A stretch of DNA of 64,000 bases, taken from Rosellinia necatrix (taxonomy: Eukaryota > Ascomycota > Sordariomycetes > Xylariales > Xylariaceae). The stretch spans positions 992,001 to 1,056,000 of the forward strand of contig JAGYVD010000010.1 of NCBI GenBank assembly GCA_021209875.1, written 5' to 3'. Shown here in pieces: positions 34,513 through 45,082 of this stretch; position 1 is the stretch's first letter; every line of letters begins with the position of its first letter. The notes beneath the pieces are model-generated. The model worked only from the letters and a program-made list of their open reading frames with translations, did not search any database and had not been told where the DNA came from. Position numbers and translations under genes: made by a program.

Positions 34513-36932
34513 ATGGCCACCCTCAGGATACCAGACGCCGGCTTGGTGCTGGAGAGCTCTCCACGCTCCAAGGACTCTCTTCCTCTGCAGGCATTTGGTA
34601 TTGTGTTGGACAATAGCATGATTGAAGATATGATCAGAAGTGTGCAGAGTGGACAACACGTTGAACTCACTCTAGGGAACTCTCCCGTAAGTTGGCAGAT
34701 TTTACTAGTGCTATCACTTTAGTCCTCAACCAAACATCATGCAAAGCAGTTGGGACAAAAATGGCACGCCACTAAATTATCCCGCCCGTGGCCCTATGTC
34801 GCGCACAGCGTACTACTTCACACCCCCAAAGCTTGGTGAATTGAACGTGTTTCCTATGCTAATTTAAGTATACTGTGTTTAGTCGTTTCATTATGGATCA
34901 CGAGAAGAAAAGATTTCGGCTTTACCGGAGTCCTTCGACTACGATCTTTACCTCACGAATCCTATGGATCCCGGAAGCAAGACCCAGCGACTACCGCATC
35001 CCACCATGTCACTCTTGAAGAAACCGCCCCAAGCCCTATCCACAAAGAAAGTGACGAAAGTGACGACGAAGCATGCGAGCCGTGCTTCATCCTCTGGGGT
35101 CGACTCAGATGCCGATACTCGAGCTAGCTCGAATGCTCAAAAGGGTGGCAAGGGGTATGATGACTTCGGCTGGGTCTCATTGTACGGAGCTAACGATAAA
35201 CAGGCTAAAATCCGGCAATGGCGGTACCAAAGGAGCCAAACGCCTTCCGAACGGGAGATCCGCAATAGCAACCGTTTTCTCGAGTACAACCCGATTGCCT
35301 ACGAGTCCATCCCTCAACGGCATATCCTCGCCAAATCCCGCAATCACTGCATCCCAACAAGTTTTAGAGAAGAACAAAGGCCAGAGGTCTGTGCTGGTAC
35401 ACGAGTTAGCGGTCAGAGATAGATCATTCGAACATTTGAAAGATGTTTGGATAGGTGCGGATGCAGATCTAAAACCGACCGTCGAGAAAGTGGCCGATTT
35501 CAACAAGACCACAGAGAAGTGGAGCTTGAAGAAGATATACTGGAAAGAGTTAGATGTCTGGAATTATGATTATGACAACCCCGACGAACGTCAGTCAGCC
35601 ATCGACAACGCTATCAAAGTATACGACAAACAAAGAGTAGTGCTATCTGATGACGTATGGGACAGGCTCCTTCCACGAGAAGATAGGAATAAAAATATCG
35701 TGCTGAGCAAGCTGCAAGCAACAATAGCGAAGCAGAGCACTGCTGCTCCGGCGCCTAAGATCTCGGTTCAGAAGGCAGAAGACGGAAATAAGAGCGATAT
35801 TGATACCTCCAAAGCGAAAGGTGAGCCTATGTCTAGGTCAAATTCTCAGCCAGTCGCCAGCAAGCCCAAGAAGATTAGTGAACGAGATGCTCAAACGAAA
35901 CGACTCTTGTCAAACAACCCCAAGAAACCCGCGCCAAAGAAGCCAGTCAACAAGGTCAAGGCTGTAGAAGAAAAAGGCAAGAGGTTTCTTTCTGAGGAGT
36001 TCGTGTATGACACAGAGACCAGCGACGAGGAGGCCCCCCTATCACAGAGCGCTGCAACCTCGCTGAAACCAAAGCTTCCCCAGAAGCCGGCTGCGAAACC
36101 GGCCGAGAAGCCCGTAGGGAAGGTAAATGAGAAGCCAAAGGAACCACCTGTTCCTCCAGTATCTCTCAAACCGAAGCCAAAGCCTGTTGTTCGACCTCCT
36201 CGCGCACCCGTGAAAACTGCGGCGGCAACGACAAAGCCATCCCAAAAGCGTCCGCGGGAAGACGAAGAGAGCAGTTCCAGCTCTGGTGCTCCTCTAATGA
36301 AGCGGATCAAGCCAAAGGAGTTGCCAAAGCCCGCCCCTGATCCCAAGGCGATAAAGCATCGCGCATCGGATGCGAGCCAGAATTCCCGAGGGACCAATGG
36401 CACAGTATCCTCAAGCTTCACAATGAAAAGTAAAAATACATCACCGACAAAGTCGTCGCCTCTCGCTACATCGCCACCAACTAATGCCTCCGATCCTGAT
36501 GAACGCCCTGCAAACCAACGGCCACCGATTCAGTCACGTCCGCGCCCGCGCCCGCCGCAGCAACACCGCAGCGAAGAGCGCGACCGAGTGCAACCCCATG
36601 GCGCCGTAAATGGTATATCAACATCAACTTCCACGACACCGTCGATAGTGTCGACAACTATTGTTAGTAAGAAGCGAAGAGAAAGAGAGCCAGTGGAAGA
36701 GTCGCCTGACACAACACCAACTCCGCCGACAAAGAAGGCTCGTGTTTCTAAAGAGATCTTGATCAAGGCCCGCAAATTTGCAGAATATTATAAGAAATAT
36801 GAGAATCTGCATCACGAAATAGTAGCGTTAAGGGATCCCCCTGGAGACAAACTTGCCGACCTACTTGAGATGCATGAGAGACTTAGCGCCATGAAGCGCG
36901 ATATTTACCAAGCAACCGGGTCCGAATCATAG
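34513..36932 (+). CDS. ELL-type RNA polymerase II elongation factor
   Basis: Exons 34513-34686, 34883-35154 and 35204-36932 (introns of 196 and 49 nt; GTAAGT and GTATGA donors, CTAAC branch in the second) give 724 aa. The N-terminal ELL domain has AFGIVLDNSMIEDMIRSVQ, YGSREEKISALPESFDYDLY, RLPHPTMSL and VLEKNKGQRSVLVHELAVRD, then a winged-helix-like part with WSLKKIYWKELDVWNYDYDN. A long Lys/Pro/Ser-rich low-complexity linker follows, with basic clusters that could be nuclear signals (KKRRERE, PTKKAR). The last 55 residues (KARKFAEYYKKYENLHHEI ... LSAMKRDIY) match the occludin/ELL homology coiled region. ELL proteins suppress transient pausing by Pol II and work with EAF partners. The open frame upstream of 35204 continues with no stop and can mislead start prediction. 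Confidence 0.85.
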
Positions 36933-38360
36933 AATCGTCGCACCTGATTTGATGGTGTCTCTTACACAGATATTCGGGCTTGAGTCGTTCGAGATATAGG
37001 AGCCTGCCCTGGAGCTATTCCCCACGGGGGCGTGTCCCGGATGGTAGAAATGCAACTAATACTTGTGGAGTTTGGTCGCTCGGAGCGGATCCTTAAAAGA
37101 GCAATGCACAACACAACTGCATTTTTGGCCAACATTATACCCCCGACATTCAGCAGTGTGCAAGTCGGCTTTTTTTTTTTTTTTATAACTTGCAGCTGGA
37201 TTCATACAAGCGCCCCTCGTCTGACAGCAACATGTTATAGCGACACCGTTAAACCCCTCCTGAGCAGGGGCTAAGAAATGGTGGCTAGATTGCACACTAT
37301 TCCTTCGATGCGAACAGCAGCTAGAAGCAAGGAGATAGATAGGCTATGGCGTAAAAGGCACCTTGGTTAGGGTGTTGGTGAGGACAATGGAGACAAGACA
37401 TGGCTCTTCATGATACATTTACCCTACCTCATAACCCACACATGATGTCCACGGTGATATGGAGGCAGGTTTTCTCTCCACGGGAACTTGTAACAGGGCT
37501 CTGTCATTCATATCCGATTTTGGCCAGGTTTTTTTCCTCCCAGGCATAGCGTGTACTACATACCAATAGGTCAACTCAGAAACCTAGCGACTCTAACGAA
37601 TTGGATTAATGATTAACCGATTACTGGCATATAAATATCAGCACAATAGTGCATGGTGATACAAGAACAATCCGGTTCATAATAGTTCCTTAGAATCCCC
37701 TAGAGTTAAGGATAAGGAGTCAAGTACGTGGGGTGCCTTGGAGTATAACCCACCCATGATGCGTTATCCTAAGTCCGGATAAAATTCCCTACCTAGCTTT
37801 AAGTCCTCCCAGTCCTTGCATTCCCCCCTCATCACCTCATCCAAAATCCCTATTGCCCGCTTACTTATTTGCTAAGTAATATTATTTCTCCTCAGCTTAG
37901 CAAGTAGGGGAGTGCATTTGCAAGTTGCGATCGCATACGTCGGTCGGCAGTATCAATAGTGTTCCCCTTTACCTCCTCCCTGCTGTATAAGTCTACGACA
38001 TAGGCCGGCTGCCTGGAAATCGGGCAACCCAACTAGTTATAAGCCTATAGACGAGTAGATGTCAAGTTTTTTTAGGGTATACATTAGGCGCCATTCGCAC
38101 AATTACCATCAGAGAGAAGAGGCACGTGAATGCAAGCTAGGAAACGCTGAGCGCAAGCAAGAGCTGGTTATCTTCTTATTTTCTCTCGTACCTTCTCCCT
38201 TCTCTATACCCCCCTTTTCTCTCTCCCATTCTTTTTTTTTTTTTTTTCATTTCATGCGTACGCTAGATCGGAGCCTTGTGTTTCATCCCCGCGTATTGAC
38301 GAGGCCACGACATTAACGGCAACGTGCGCAGATATGGATGGGGAAAAACGGGCACAGACA

Positions 38361-38385
38361 ACGCAACGCAATGCAATGCAATGCA
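38361..38385. repeat. Pentanucleotide repeat (ACGCA/ATGCA)
   Basis: Two ACGCA-type units followed by ATGCA-type units in tandem. The unit change is a single C-to-T. Confidence 0.8.
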
Positions 38386-38545
38386 AGGGCGATGCAAGGC
38401 AAGACAGAAAATACTACGCGAGCGGGCGTAGGGGAGTGGAGGGGGGAGGATCGGATGCATCTTGGCCAATGACAAGAACGCACGAGGACCGTCGAGTTAG
38501 GTTGATGCATCGCCGATGATGACGTAATGAACGTCGATGTAAGAA

Positions 38546-38643
38546 GTAGGTAGGTACCTATCTACCCTCGCCACGAAGTTAGGGTAGACCCTACCTTAGG
38601 TAGGTAGAGGGCAAGGTAGTTTGACCTAACTACTTACTTAGCG
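38546..38643. repeat. Self-complementary TAGGTAGGTACCTA-type cluster
   Basis: Several TAGGTAGG and CCTACCTT-like blocks in both orientations can pair with one another over about 100 bases. Related motifs recur at 30320-30372, 32103-32145 and 39940-39975, so this seems a dispersed intergenic motif of this genome. Confidence 0.5.
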
Positions 38644-41187
38644 TAGTAGTAGTAGCGATGGTCTGTCTGGCCACACCAGGTAATTATGGCTCCTACGTGC
38701 TACTAGATAATTGCGGATCATCGCAACAGGATACCTTAGGCAACAGTGCCGCAGATGACCCCAGCCAGCGGCATCGGAGCCTGGGACCTGCTGAGCAAGA
38801 CGGCAGGCAATGCGAGGATGATATGCACATGTTTTCCAGGTTCAGTACATAAACCTCCCTGCGTGGATCACGAGGTGAGTACATATTTAGATTACCCTGA
38901 CACCCGGTGGTTGTACGTGCCCCGGCAGGTTAGATAATTACCACTAGCCAGTTGACTAGGCTATGGATGCAAGCAACAGGTACCTTGGCCTAGGCAGAGG
39001 TAGTGTAGATCGACAGGATTCCTCCGCGGCCCCCAACCGAGACGAAACCATGTGGCTTGACATGAGACGGGGAAGGATGGACCGGGGGGGGGTGGGAGGG
39101 GGGGACGGGTGGTTTATAGGTTCCACAGCGAAGGCTCGTTGTGTTCTCGCGCGCGCGCGCGGCTCGACTTTTAGGTCCAGTCACATAAACGTACATACCC
39201 GCCCAGCTAACCCAGGTACCATCATGTACATTCCAGTAACGGCGGGCACTAAGTCATGTCTGTGTGTGGGGAGGGGGGAGGGGGGCGCCCCCGGGACCCG
39301 ATGATATCGGCAGCTGCCCTCTCGACTTTTGCAACTGTATCGTAGCCCCGACCCGCCGAATACCTACCTGCCGGGTACCTACCTGTCGGAGTACCTGGGT
39401 CAACAGGCCACTCGCCTTAGGTAGGCGACACAAGGCACGACGACGACGACGACGGCATAGTAGGTACCTAGGCCGTAGTTGCACACTCGAGGCCCCCAAT
39501 GTATTCCTGCTTCCTACTTCCCCCCTGCAAATCACAACAGGACCGCCCGAGATGTGTGCAGTTGTCCTCGTGATCACGATGAGGCTAGACATAAAACGGG
39601 AGTCGGCTGCGTAGGTACGTGAATGTGATGTAAATCGTCCCATCCCCTTCCCCTTCCTCCTCCTTCCTTCCTCCTCCCCTCCCCCTACCCTCTCTCCTTC
39701 CTCGGGAAGAAAAAAAAAAAAGAAAAAAAAAGGGGGTCGGCTGCGTAGGTATAGTGTCCGCCCGCTGGGATCCCATTCATAATTTGGGCCGGGCTTAACA
39801 ATAGACGAGAAGCGCGCGCGAGCGAAGCAGCATGACAGATCTGAACAAAAGCCAACCTCGAAACTGTCAATGGTAAAAACTACATGTGGCCGGCTAGTCA
39901 GCCCTATTTCATCCATGATGCAAGGCAGGTGTGGCATGTGCCTAGGTAAGTAAGTACCTACACCACCTAGCTAGCTTCGAGGCGGAATGCACCGACAGCC
40001 GTGCGAGGGCTCGGCGACGGCGGGGCGTTGGTTGTTCTGCGTGGATTTTTAACAGGCCGCCAACCGAATGGGACGTTCCTCTACGCCGTCATCGTGCCGT
40101 GTACCCCTCCCATTTGCGCATGGGGTCAGGCTTGTTGGTTGTTCGGTCAGGTTTTTTTTTTTTTTTTTCGTCCCGCAACTGTAGGTCCATACACGATACC
40201 TAGGTAGGTAGATGCCGTTACCCGCACGCATCGGTCGGTTATGGGAGGGGGGGGCGCAGCCATCAATCCAGCATTTCTCGTCCGTGTGGCCACGGACTCA
40301 CAGTATAAATACCACAAGCCAAACGGGGAGGGGAAGGGGCACTCTCTCGCTGCCTTGCCATCTATGTAGGGATTGGGTGCTTCGGCCCCCACAGTTCCGT
40401 GTTGTCGGGTCAAGCCGACTTAGTACGTTGTAGAAACGGCGTGCATCAGTCATACCTACACTATGTGTTGTGTATCGTACTGGAACTGAAACGTCTTGTC
40501 CATCTCGGCCTGTTAGAGTACTACTAGTCGCGGTAGTCCTTTTCAGTGCGCTATACCCTGCTAGATACTAGGTACTGGCATTTAGCCGAAAACTTCGTCA
40601 CGTATTGGCAAGTTGGGAAATCGAGGCGGAACAGCCGGGAAGTGGCGGGAAGCCCAAGAGCACACGCTCGGATCCCCAATCTAGGAGAAGCAGTCAGCGG
40701 CCGGTATTCTCGCTGCATGTTGGAAATACCATGAGGCGTAGAGCAGACACCGACTGGGTCATTCAAGAAAATAAGGCGTCCTACGGCGGGGTAGAGATTA
40801 AAAACCGGCCCGAAAGGAGGCACGAAAGGAGGCACCGTACGTAGGCAGGCGTGAGCATAGAGTCCTATGCTGTTCAACTAGTAGCCATAGTTATCTCTAT
40901 CAAAACAAATCAGCCAAGCCAAGGCTTGCCTCTCAACTAAGCAACATAGCTGGCTCAGCCGTTTGTCTTCTCAGCGATCAAACACAGGGGGCAACACACG
41001 CCACCCCAGTTTGATGAAGTAAGGTTTAACAATAACACAGTTGTAGGTTTGCACAGAAAACTAGGCAGTGCTATGCATGCAATACATTGACACAATTTCG
41101 TATGCCGAACAGTTCAATTGGACGATATCAAAAACAACCCGGTAGGATAACAAATGGCGGTAAACACAAACAAAAGATCGCATAGAG

Positions 41188-42195
41188 ATGAATATATATG
41201 AAATTCTCTCCCAAGAACAGCAATATCATGGAGTGACGGGAACGCGCGGCATTGTCCAACTCTTGCTGGACCTTGCATATCAGTTAATCGGAGATATAAT
41301 CACCACCCCTATCATCTTTCTTCGCGTTATGTTAATTTGTCCTGAATCGGGGTGTGGTGTTCATTCTTGTCCATTCTTCCTTCACCCTTACGCTGAAGCT
41401 CACGTAGATCATGATGTTTTTGCTAACCGACCAAGAAAACACTCCAAGGTAACAACATCCGTGACAGATAGCACGGGCGCCCCAGCAAGGTATACGCAGC
41501 CAACTCCTGTTGTACGAAGAATGATGGCAGAGATGCAAGTGTCTCTCACAACAAATCAGCTGAGCGAGCAGGTCAGGGAGAGCATAGCGTTTTGGCGCAA
41601 ATCCCGGGACGAATACTCAATGGAGGTGGATAGTATCAGGTCTTACGTTGGAGTGGATATACTTCAGCAAATCTGGAAAAAGAAAGCCGAGTATCATAGC
41701 ACATACAAGCGCGGGGATAAACAAGACGGCCAACAGTTCACTATCCAACGCATGAAGCTAGAAAGTTGTTTGAACCAACTCAACGACGCTACACAGCTCT
41801 TGGTAGAAGCTTGGTCATCTTACCAGATTGGGGATTATGATCCTCGGCAGCAACACTCAATCAAATTACGAGCAACCAGCAACTTCGTTATCAGCCTGAG
41901 CAAGAGATCTGCTGTAAACGAAGTCGCCTGCATAGGCCTTCTGGAAGAGCTTGCTGGGTTGGAAAAGCTCATCGATGTTCAAAGTCCGGCCGCGAGCATA
42001 GCTCATCACCCCGGAAGACGTCAATTACAGGACCCACTCGAAACTATAGCAGAAGAGGGGGAGATTCAAGGCGCAAGGCCGAGAAAACCTGAGAATGGGG
42101 ACATCGGGAATCGAACAGGAGAGAGCTCCTCCAATTGGGCACCGGGGAATCGAGAGGATGATTGGCCAGGCAGCAACGATAAAATTACGGGCTGA
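41188..42195 (+). CDS. Orphan protein, 335 aa, no recognised domain
   Basis: A single open frame of 335 codons with an ATG start, far longer than expected by chance in this sequence. I do not recognise the family. Residues 1-60 are hydrophobic in places (LLLDLAYQLI, TTPIIFLRVMLI) followed by a Cys/His-rich stretch (CPESGCGVHSCPF ... HPYAEAHVDHD) that could bind a metal. Residues 115-270 look helical and charged (SLTTNQLSEQVRESIAFWRK, LQQIWKKKAEY, LLEELAGLEKLIDV), and the tail is acidic and low in complexity (ETIAEEGEI, SNWAPGNREDDWPG). No intron was needed. The last quarter may overlap a spliced gene on the opposite strand. It lies between a gene-free tract and the methyltransferase gene. Confidence 0.55.
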   Translation: MNIYEILSQEQQYHGVTGTRGIVQLLLDLAYQLIGDIITTPIIFLRVMLICPESGCGVHSCPFFLHPYAEAHVDHDVFANRPRKHSKVTTSVTDSTGAPARYTQPTPVVRRMMAEMQVSLTTNQLSEQVRESIAFWRKSRDEYSMEVDSIRSYVGVDILQQIWKKKAEYHSTYKRGDKQDGQQFTIQRMKLESCLNQLNDATQLLVEAWSSYQIGDYDPRQQHSIKLRATSNFVISLSKRSAVNEVACIGLLEELAGLEKLIDVQSPAASIAHHPGRRQLQDPLETIAEEGEIQGARPRKPENGDIGNRTGESSSNWAPGNREDDWPGSNDKITG

Positions 42196-42286
42196 AAGGT
42201 TTAGTGCAGGCTCAAAAGTAAGGGGTCGTGGTGGCGGAAACGAACGAGCCAAGGGAAAGCGTCTCTCCGGAGTCGGTGAACAGTGG

Positions 42287-42580
42287 CTGGTTGGGGAGTT
42301 GTATCATCTTGTTAGTAGCATCCTAGGCCGCATAGGATTCGGATGTTTATTGCGTGACGTACCTTGGGTGAAAGAGTGAAGCATCGTCCCCATCAGAGTG
42401 ATCGGAATTGAATTCTCTATAGAAGAGGCTGTGTATTGCACTGAAGTGATTCGCACAAGCTTCATGACGACTCTCCCATAGGAACCAACCTCGACCGTCG
42501 TCTCCGTTGGGATAAGACGGAAGGGAAGGCCCTGCGTCTCTGATGCCAATCATAGGCGCGATGTCACGCGAGGTCCTCAC
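42287..42580 (-). CDS. Putative partial gene with a canonical intron (uncertain)
   Basis: A minus-strand frame reading MIGIRDAGPSLPSYPNGDD to DGDDASLFHP (about 42545-42363) ends at a GTACGT donor. A 76-nt intron (42287-42362) contains a perfect CTACTAAC branch point and ends CAACCAG, and the frame stays open beyond it, antisense to the end of the orphan gene. Upstream, near 42594-42665, another GTGAGA...TTTCACAG pair could be an intron. The splice signals are better than chance, but the product is unrecognised and the start and end are not fixed. Confidence 0.3.
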
Positions 42581-43161
42581 GGACAGACCTGTGAAACCCC
42601 CGCACGAGGCGAGGCACAGGTAAGGTTGAAGCGTACTCCGAATTTCTCACGGGCGGGAAATGGCGGCTTGTGCTCCGAAGAGCACGAAGCCGGCGAACTG
42701 CTGCGGCTGGCGCAGCTGTTCTGTCTGTAGCCCGGAAACACAGCCTTGATGGGGACGATGCTTGAGGAGGGAAAAGAAGAAGAAGGGCAGATGGGAATTG
42801 CACCATGATAAATTTCGAGTCATAGTGGGAGCTCGGCTTTATCGATAAGAAAATGGGTATCTAGCGCACCTAGGCAGCTCCCAATGAGTGATTTGTGGCG
42901 TGAGCTCCTTAATTAGCTTGCCCGACTAGGATTAGCCTGTAAATTGCGTATTATCTCCATTAAGTCTAGGGTTAAGTTGCGGCTGTTTACTTTTTCTTAT
43001 GATAACTCCAGTTGTATTGTATTTACAATATAGCAATGCAGATCACTCTTGATTTCATCTCAGCCCTACAAATCTCGTTGATCGTTATGGATATCTCTCC
43101 GTGAACCGCCGTTCCCCTTTATTAGCAACTTCTGCTGAGCCTAAAAGATACAGACGGAGCC
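42581..43161. other. Intergenic, no clear gene
   Basis: Contains a minus-strand open frame (42806-42564, beginning MVQFPSALLLLFPPQ) which may be a leader exon of the uncertain gene at 42287-42580, or noise. The remainder is the upstream region of the methyltransferase gene. Confidence 0.35.
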
Positions 43162-44286
43162 ATGCCCATGACAGCTGGTGATGTTAGTGTCGACGATTTC
43201 CCTCAGCTCTGGGAGAGACCATCCTTTGAGGCCCTGTTGACTTGCTTGGGGCATCTCCATATCGAGCCGCCAATTTGGGATGCTGCAGTGTCCGGAACAG
43301 CCCCTCGGGAGAACCGAGCCAAGTCGGCCCGACATCATCGCGAAGTTATCTCGTACCTTGCGGGCATCGTCAGCAATGGCCTTCGCTGGATAGAGCACGA
43401 TGACCAGAAGGAGGTTATCTGGGAAGCGGCAAGTCGCTGTCTCTCGCAACGATGTGGACGAGCAGGGATGGGTGAGGTTACTCGAACGTGGCCGTTCCGG
43501 GGCCGGCAGGTGCCTTTTGAGTTGATCATACGGGAGCCCCCTATTACTGGCGATTCCCTAGGGCATAAGACATGGGGGTCTTCTTTCCTCATGGCACAGC
43601 TCCTGGACAGTTTTGCATTTGAATACCTGGCTCACCTTCTGACCCCGGGCGGTCAAGGGTCGTTAAGTGTTTTGGAACTTGGTTCGGGAACAGGTCTCCT
43701 GGGCATTGCTGCCGCTGCCATGTGGCAAGCCGGGGTCGTTTTAAGTGATCTCCCTGATATCATGCCGAACCTAGTCTACAATATCGAACAAAATCGAGAT
43801 ACAGTCGAACACCTCGGCGGCAAAGTACATTCAGGTATCTTAACATGGGGCTCTAAAATCGGAAATGACACAAGATTCTCTTGTGAGAATAATTTCGACG
43901 TAGGTATTAGGCTCGCGGCAGCATTCTGGGCTAACACACCGCAGATTATTCTCGCTGCCGATGGCATTTACGACGATGAACATCCGATTCTTCTATCCTC
44001 GACAATTCATACACAGTTACGCGATAGCCCTAACTCGAGAGCCATTGTCATGGTCCCAATAAGAGATGAAGTGACCAAAAATTTGATTGCGCAGTTCCGG
44101 TCGAATATGGAGACCGGTACCCTACCACTGGAAGTGTTGGCGGAACAGACCCTTACTGGGCAAGATGATTGGGGTGATGAAGACGAACCCCAATTAGTTG
44201 AGTGTTGGTGGGCTGTATTTGGCAAGCAATCGACTTTAGATACGTGCTATAGCTTGCCTAGCATTGGCGCATCCTCAGGGAAATAG
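43162..44286 (+). CDS. SAM-dependent methyltransferase, lysine methyltransferase family 16 (Rrg1-like)
   Basis: The frame is open for 374 codons, but 43900-43944 is best read as a 45-nt intron in frame: GTAGGT donor, GGGCTAACA branch, CCGCAG acceptor. Removing it joins NNFD to IILAADGIYDDEHP, the usual motif order in this family, and gives 359 aa. SAM-binding motif I is VLELGSGTGLLGIAAAA at about residue 174, with the acidic end of strand 2 in VVLSDLPDIMPNLVYNI. The WGSSFLMAQLLDSF block is also typical. C-terminal strands (SRAIVMVPIRDE, LVECWWAVFG) complete the fold. Members methylate lysine or N-termini of proteins such as translation factors; the substrate here is unknown. The closest described type I recall is the glucose-inducible Rrg1 of yeasts. 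Confidence 0.8.
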   Translation: MPMTAGDVSVDDFPQLWERPSFEALLTCLGHLHIEPPIWDAAVSGTAPRENRAKSARHHREVISYLAGIVSNGLRWIEHDDQKEVIWEAASRCLSQRCGRAGMGEVTRTWPFRGRQVPFELIIREPPITGDSLGHKTWGSSFLMAQLLDSFAFEYLAHLLTPGGQGSLSVLELGSGTGLLGIAAAAMWQAGVVLSDLPDIMPNLVYNIEQNRDTVEHLGGKVHSGILTWGSKIGNDTRFSCENNFDVGIRLAAAFWANTPQIILAADGIYDDEHPILLSSTIHTQLRDSPNSRAIVMVPIRDEVTKNLIAQFRSNMETGTLPLEVLAEQTLTGQDDWGDEDEPQLVECWWAVFGKQSTLDTCYSLPSIGASSGK

Positions 44287-44871
44287 AGGCATCGTGACAG
44301 CTTATCTATGATTATGTGAAGAGCCCTGCTTCACTTGCCATTGGGATCCATTTACTTCATCGTGCTTGGCTACCTCAATAGTCATGCCCCCTAGGCAAAG
44401 GTTCCAGTCACCCGCTAACCGCAACTATAATGGATACCATACACCCCAGTCGCCCCTGTCGATACCAAACTGATATGCTCTGTGACGGGGGGGTTCCTAG
44501 AGCAGCTAACATGGACACACAGAAAAGGTATGGGGCGAGAAGTGAGGTAGGGAGATAGTCCATGTTAGGAGGATGAGGCTGGGAGGTCCGCCTTTGCATC
44601 ACTGTCTCGTGGTCATTGACGGGAATCCCCTAGTTGGTCCATTCCAGGCGTTGTCGGGTCAGATTCTAGCTAGCTGTGATACAGCAAAGCTTAACAGTCT
44701 GACTGGTTTCGGGGATACGAGCACTCTACGTTTGATTTTAGGGCTGATCTATTGATTACTGGAAGAGTCAGAACGGGATGGACAAGGGCTGGTTGGTGGG
44801 CTGCTTTCTGTAAATATTGGATTCGAAGGCGTGCTCTCGGATCCACGATGGAAGGGACTGACGGGGGTAGG
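44287..44871. other. Intergenic between convergent genes
   Basis: Lies between the ends of the methyltransferase (plus) and C2H2-SANT (minus) genes. The right part contains a decayed copy of the tail of the C2H2-SANT gene. Confidence 0.5.
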
Positions 44872-45082
44872 TTAGTCCTCCTTTAGGGCTCTTGGCCCAG
44901 TTGGTGGTGCCTTGCCCGTAGCCGACCCTACGTCCTTGGTTGATGCCGCCCTATACCGCTCGGACCTACGCTTGATGTTAGGATCGACCCATTGCTTAAT
45001 GTAAAAACGACTAGGGCCGGTTGGTGGGCTTTTTTCTGTAAAGGTTGGCTTCGAAGGCCCCGAAGCCGATCCAACGTCGCTG
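44786..45082 (-). repeat. Imperfect tandem copies of the C2H2-SANT gene tail
   Basis: The segment 45011-45082 in the last exon (encoding ASGPSKPTFTEKSPPTGP) reappears degenerate at 44786-44853, beyond the stop codon at 44872. A shorter related unit (DVGSATGKAPPTGP) lies between, at about 44887-44945. About 220 bases separate the outer copies. Confidence 0.65.

Larger units (their letters stand above)
36933..41187. other. Gene-free tract between ELL and the orphan gene
   Basis: No supported gene in 4.2 kb. Contains A/T homopolymer runs (about 37171-37184, 38230-38247, 39709-39732, 40151-40169), a pentamer repeat (38361-38385), G-rich runs (39079-39106, 39268-39290), a (CG) stretch near 39150-39162 and many TACCTAGGTA-like motifs. 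Open frames such as that at 39254-39937 run through low-complexity sequence and are not convincing. Confidence 0.5.

Noticed and set aside
35891..36421. 176-aa antisense frame inside the ELL gene
   Set aside because: Shadow of the Lys/Pro-rich linker; Phe/Gly-rich composition is a mirror of AAG/CCA codons.
39254..39937. 227-aa minus-strand open frame
   Set aside because: It crosses homopolymer and GGA/GAA-rich low-complexity sequence; no ordered domain and no conservation-like pattern.
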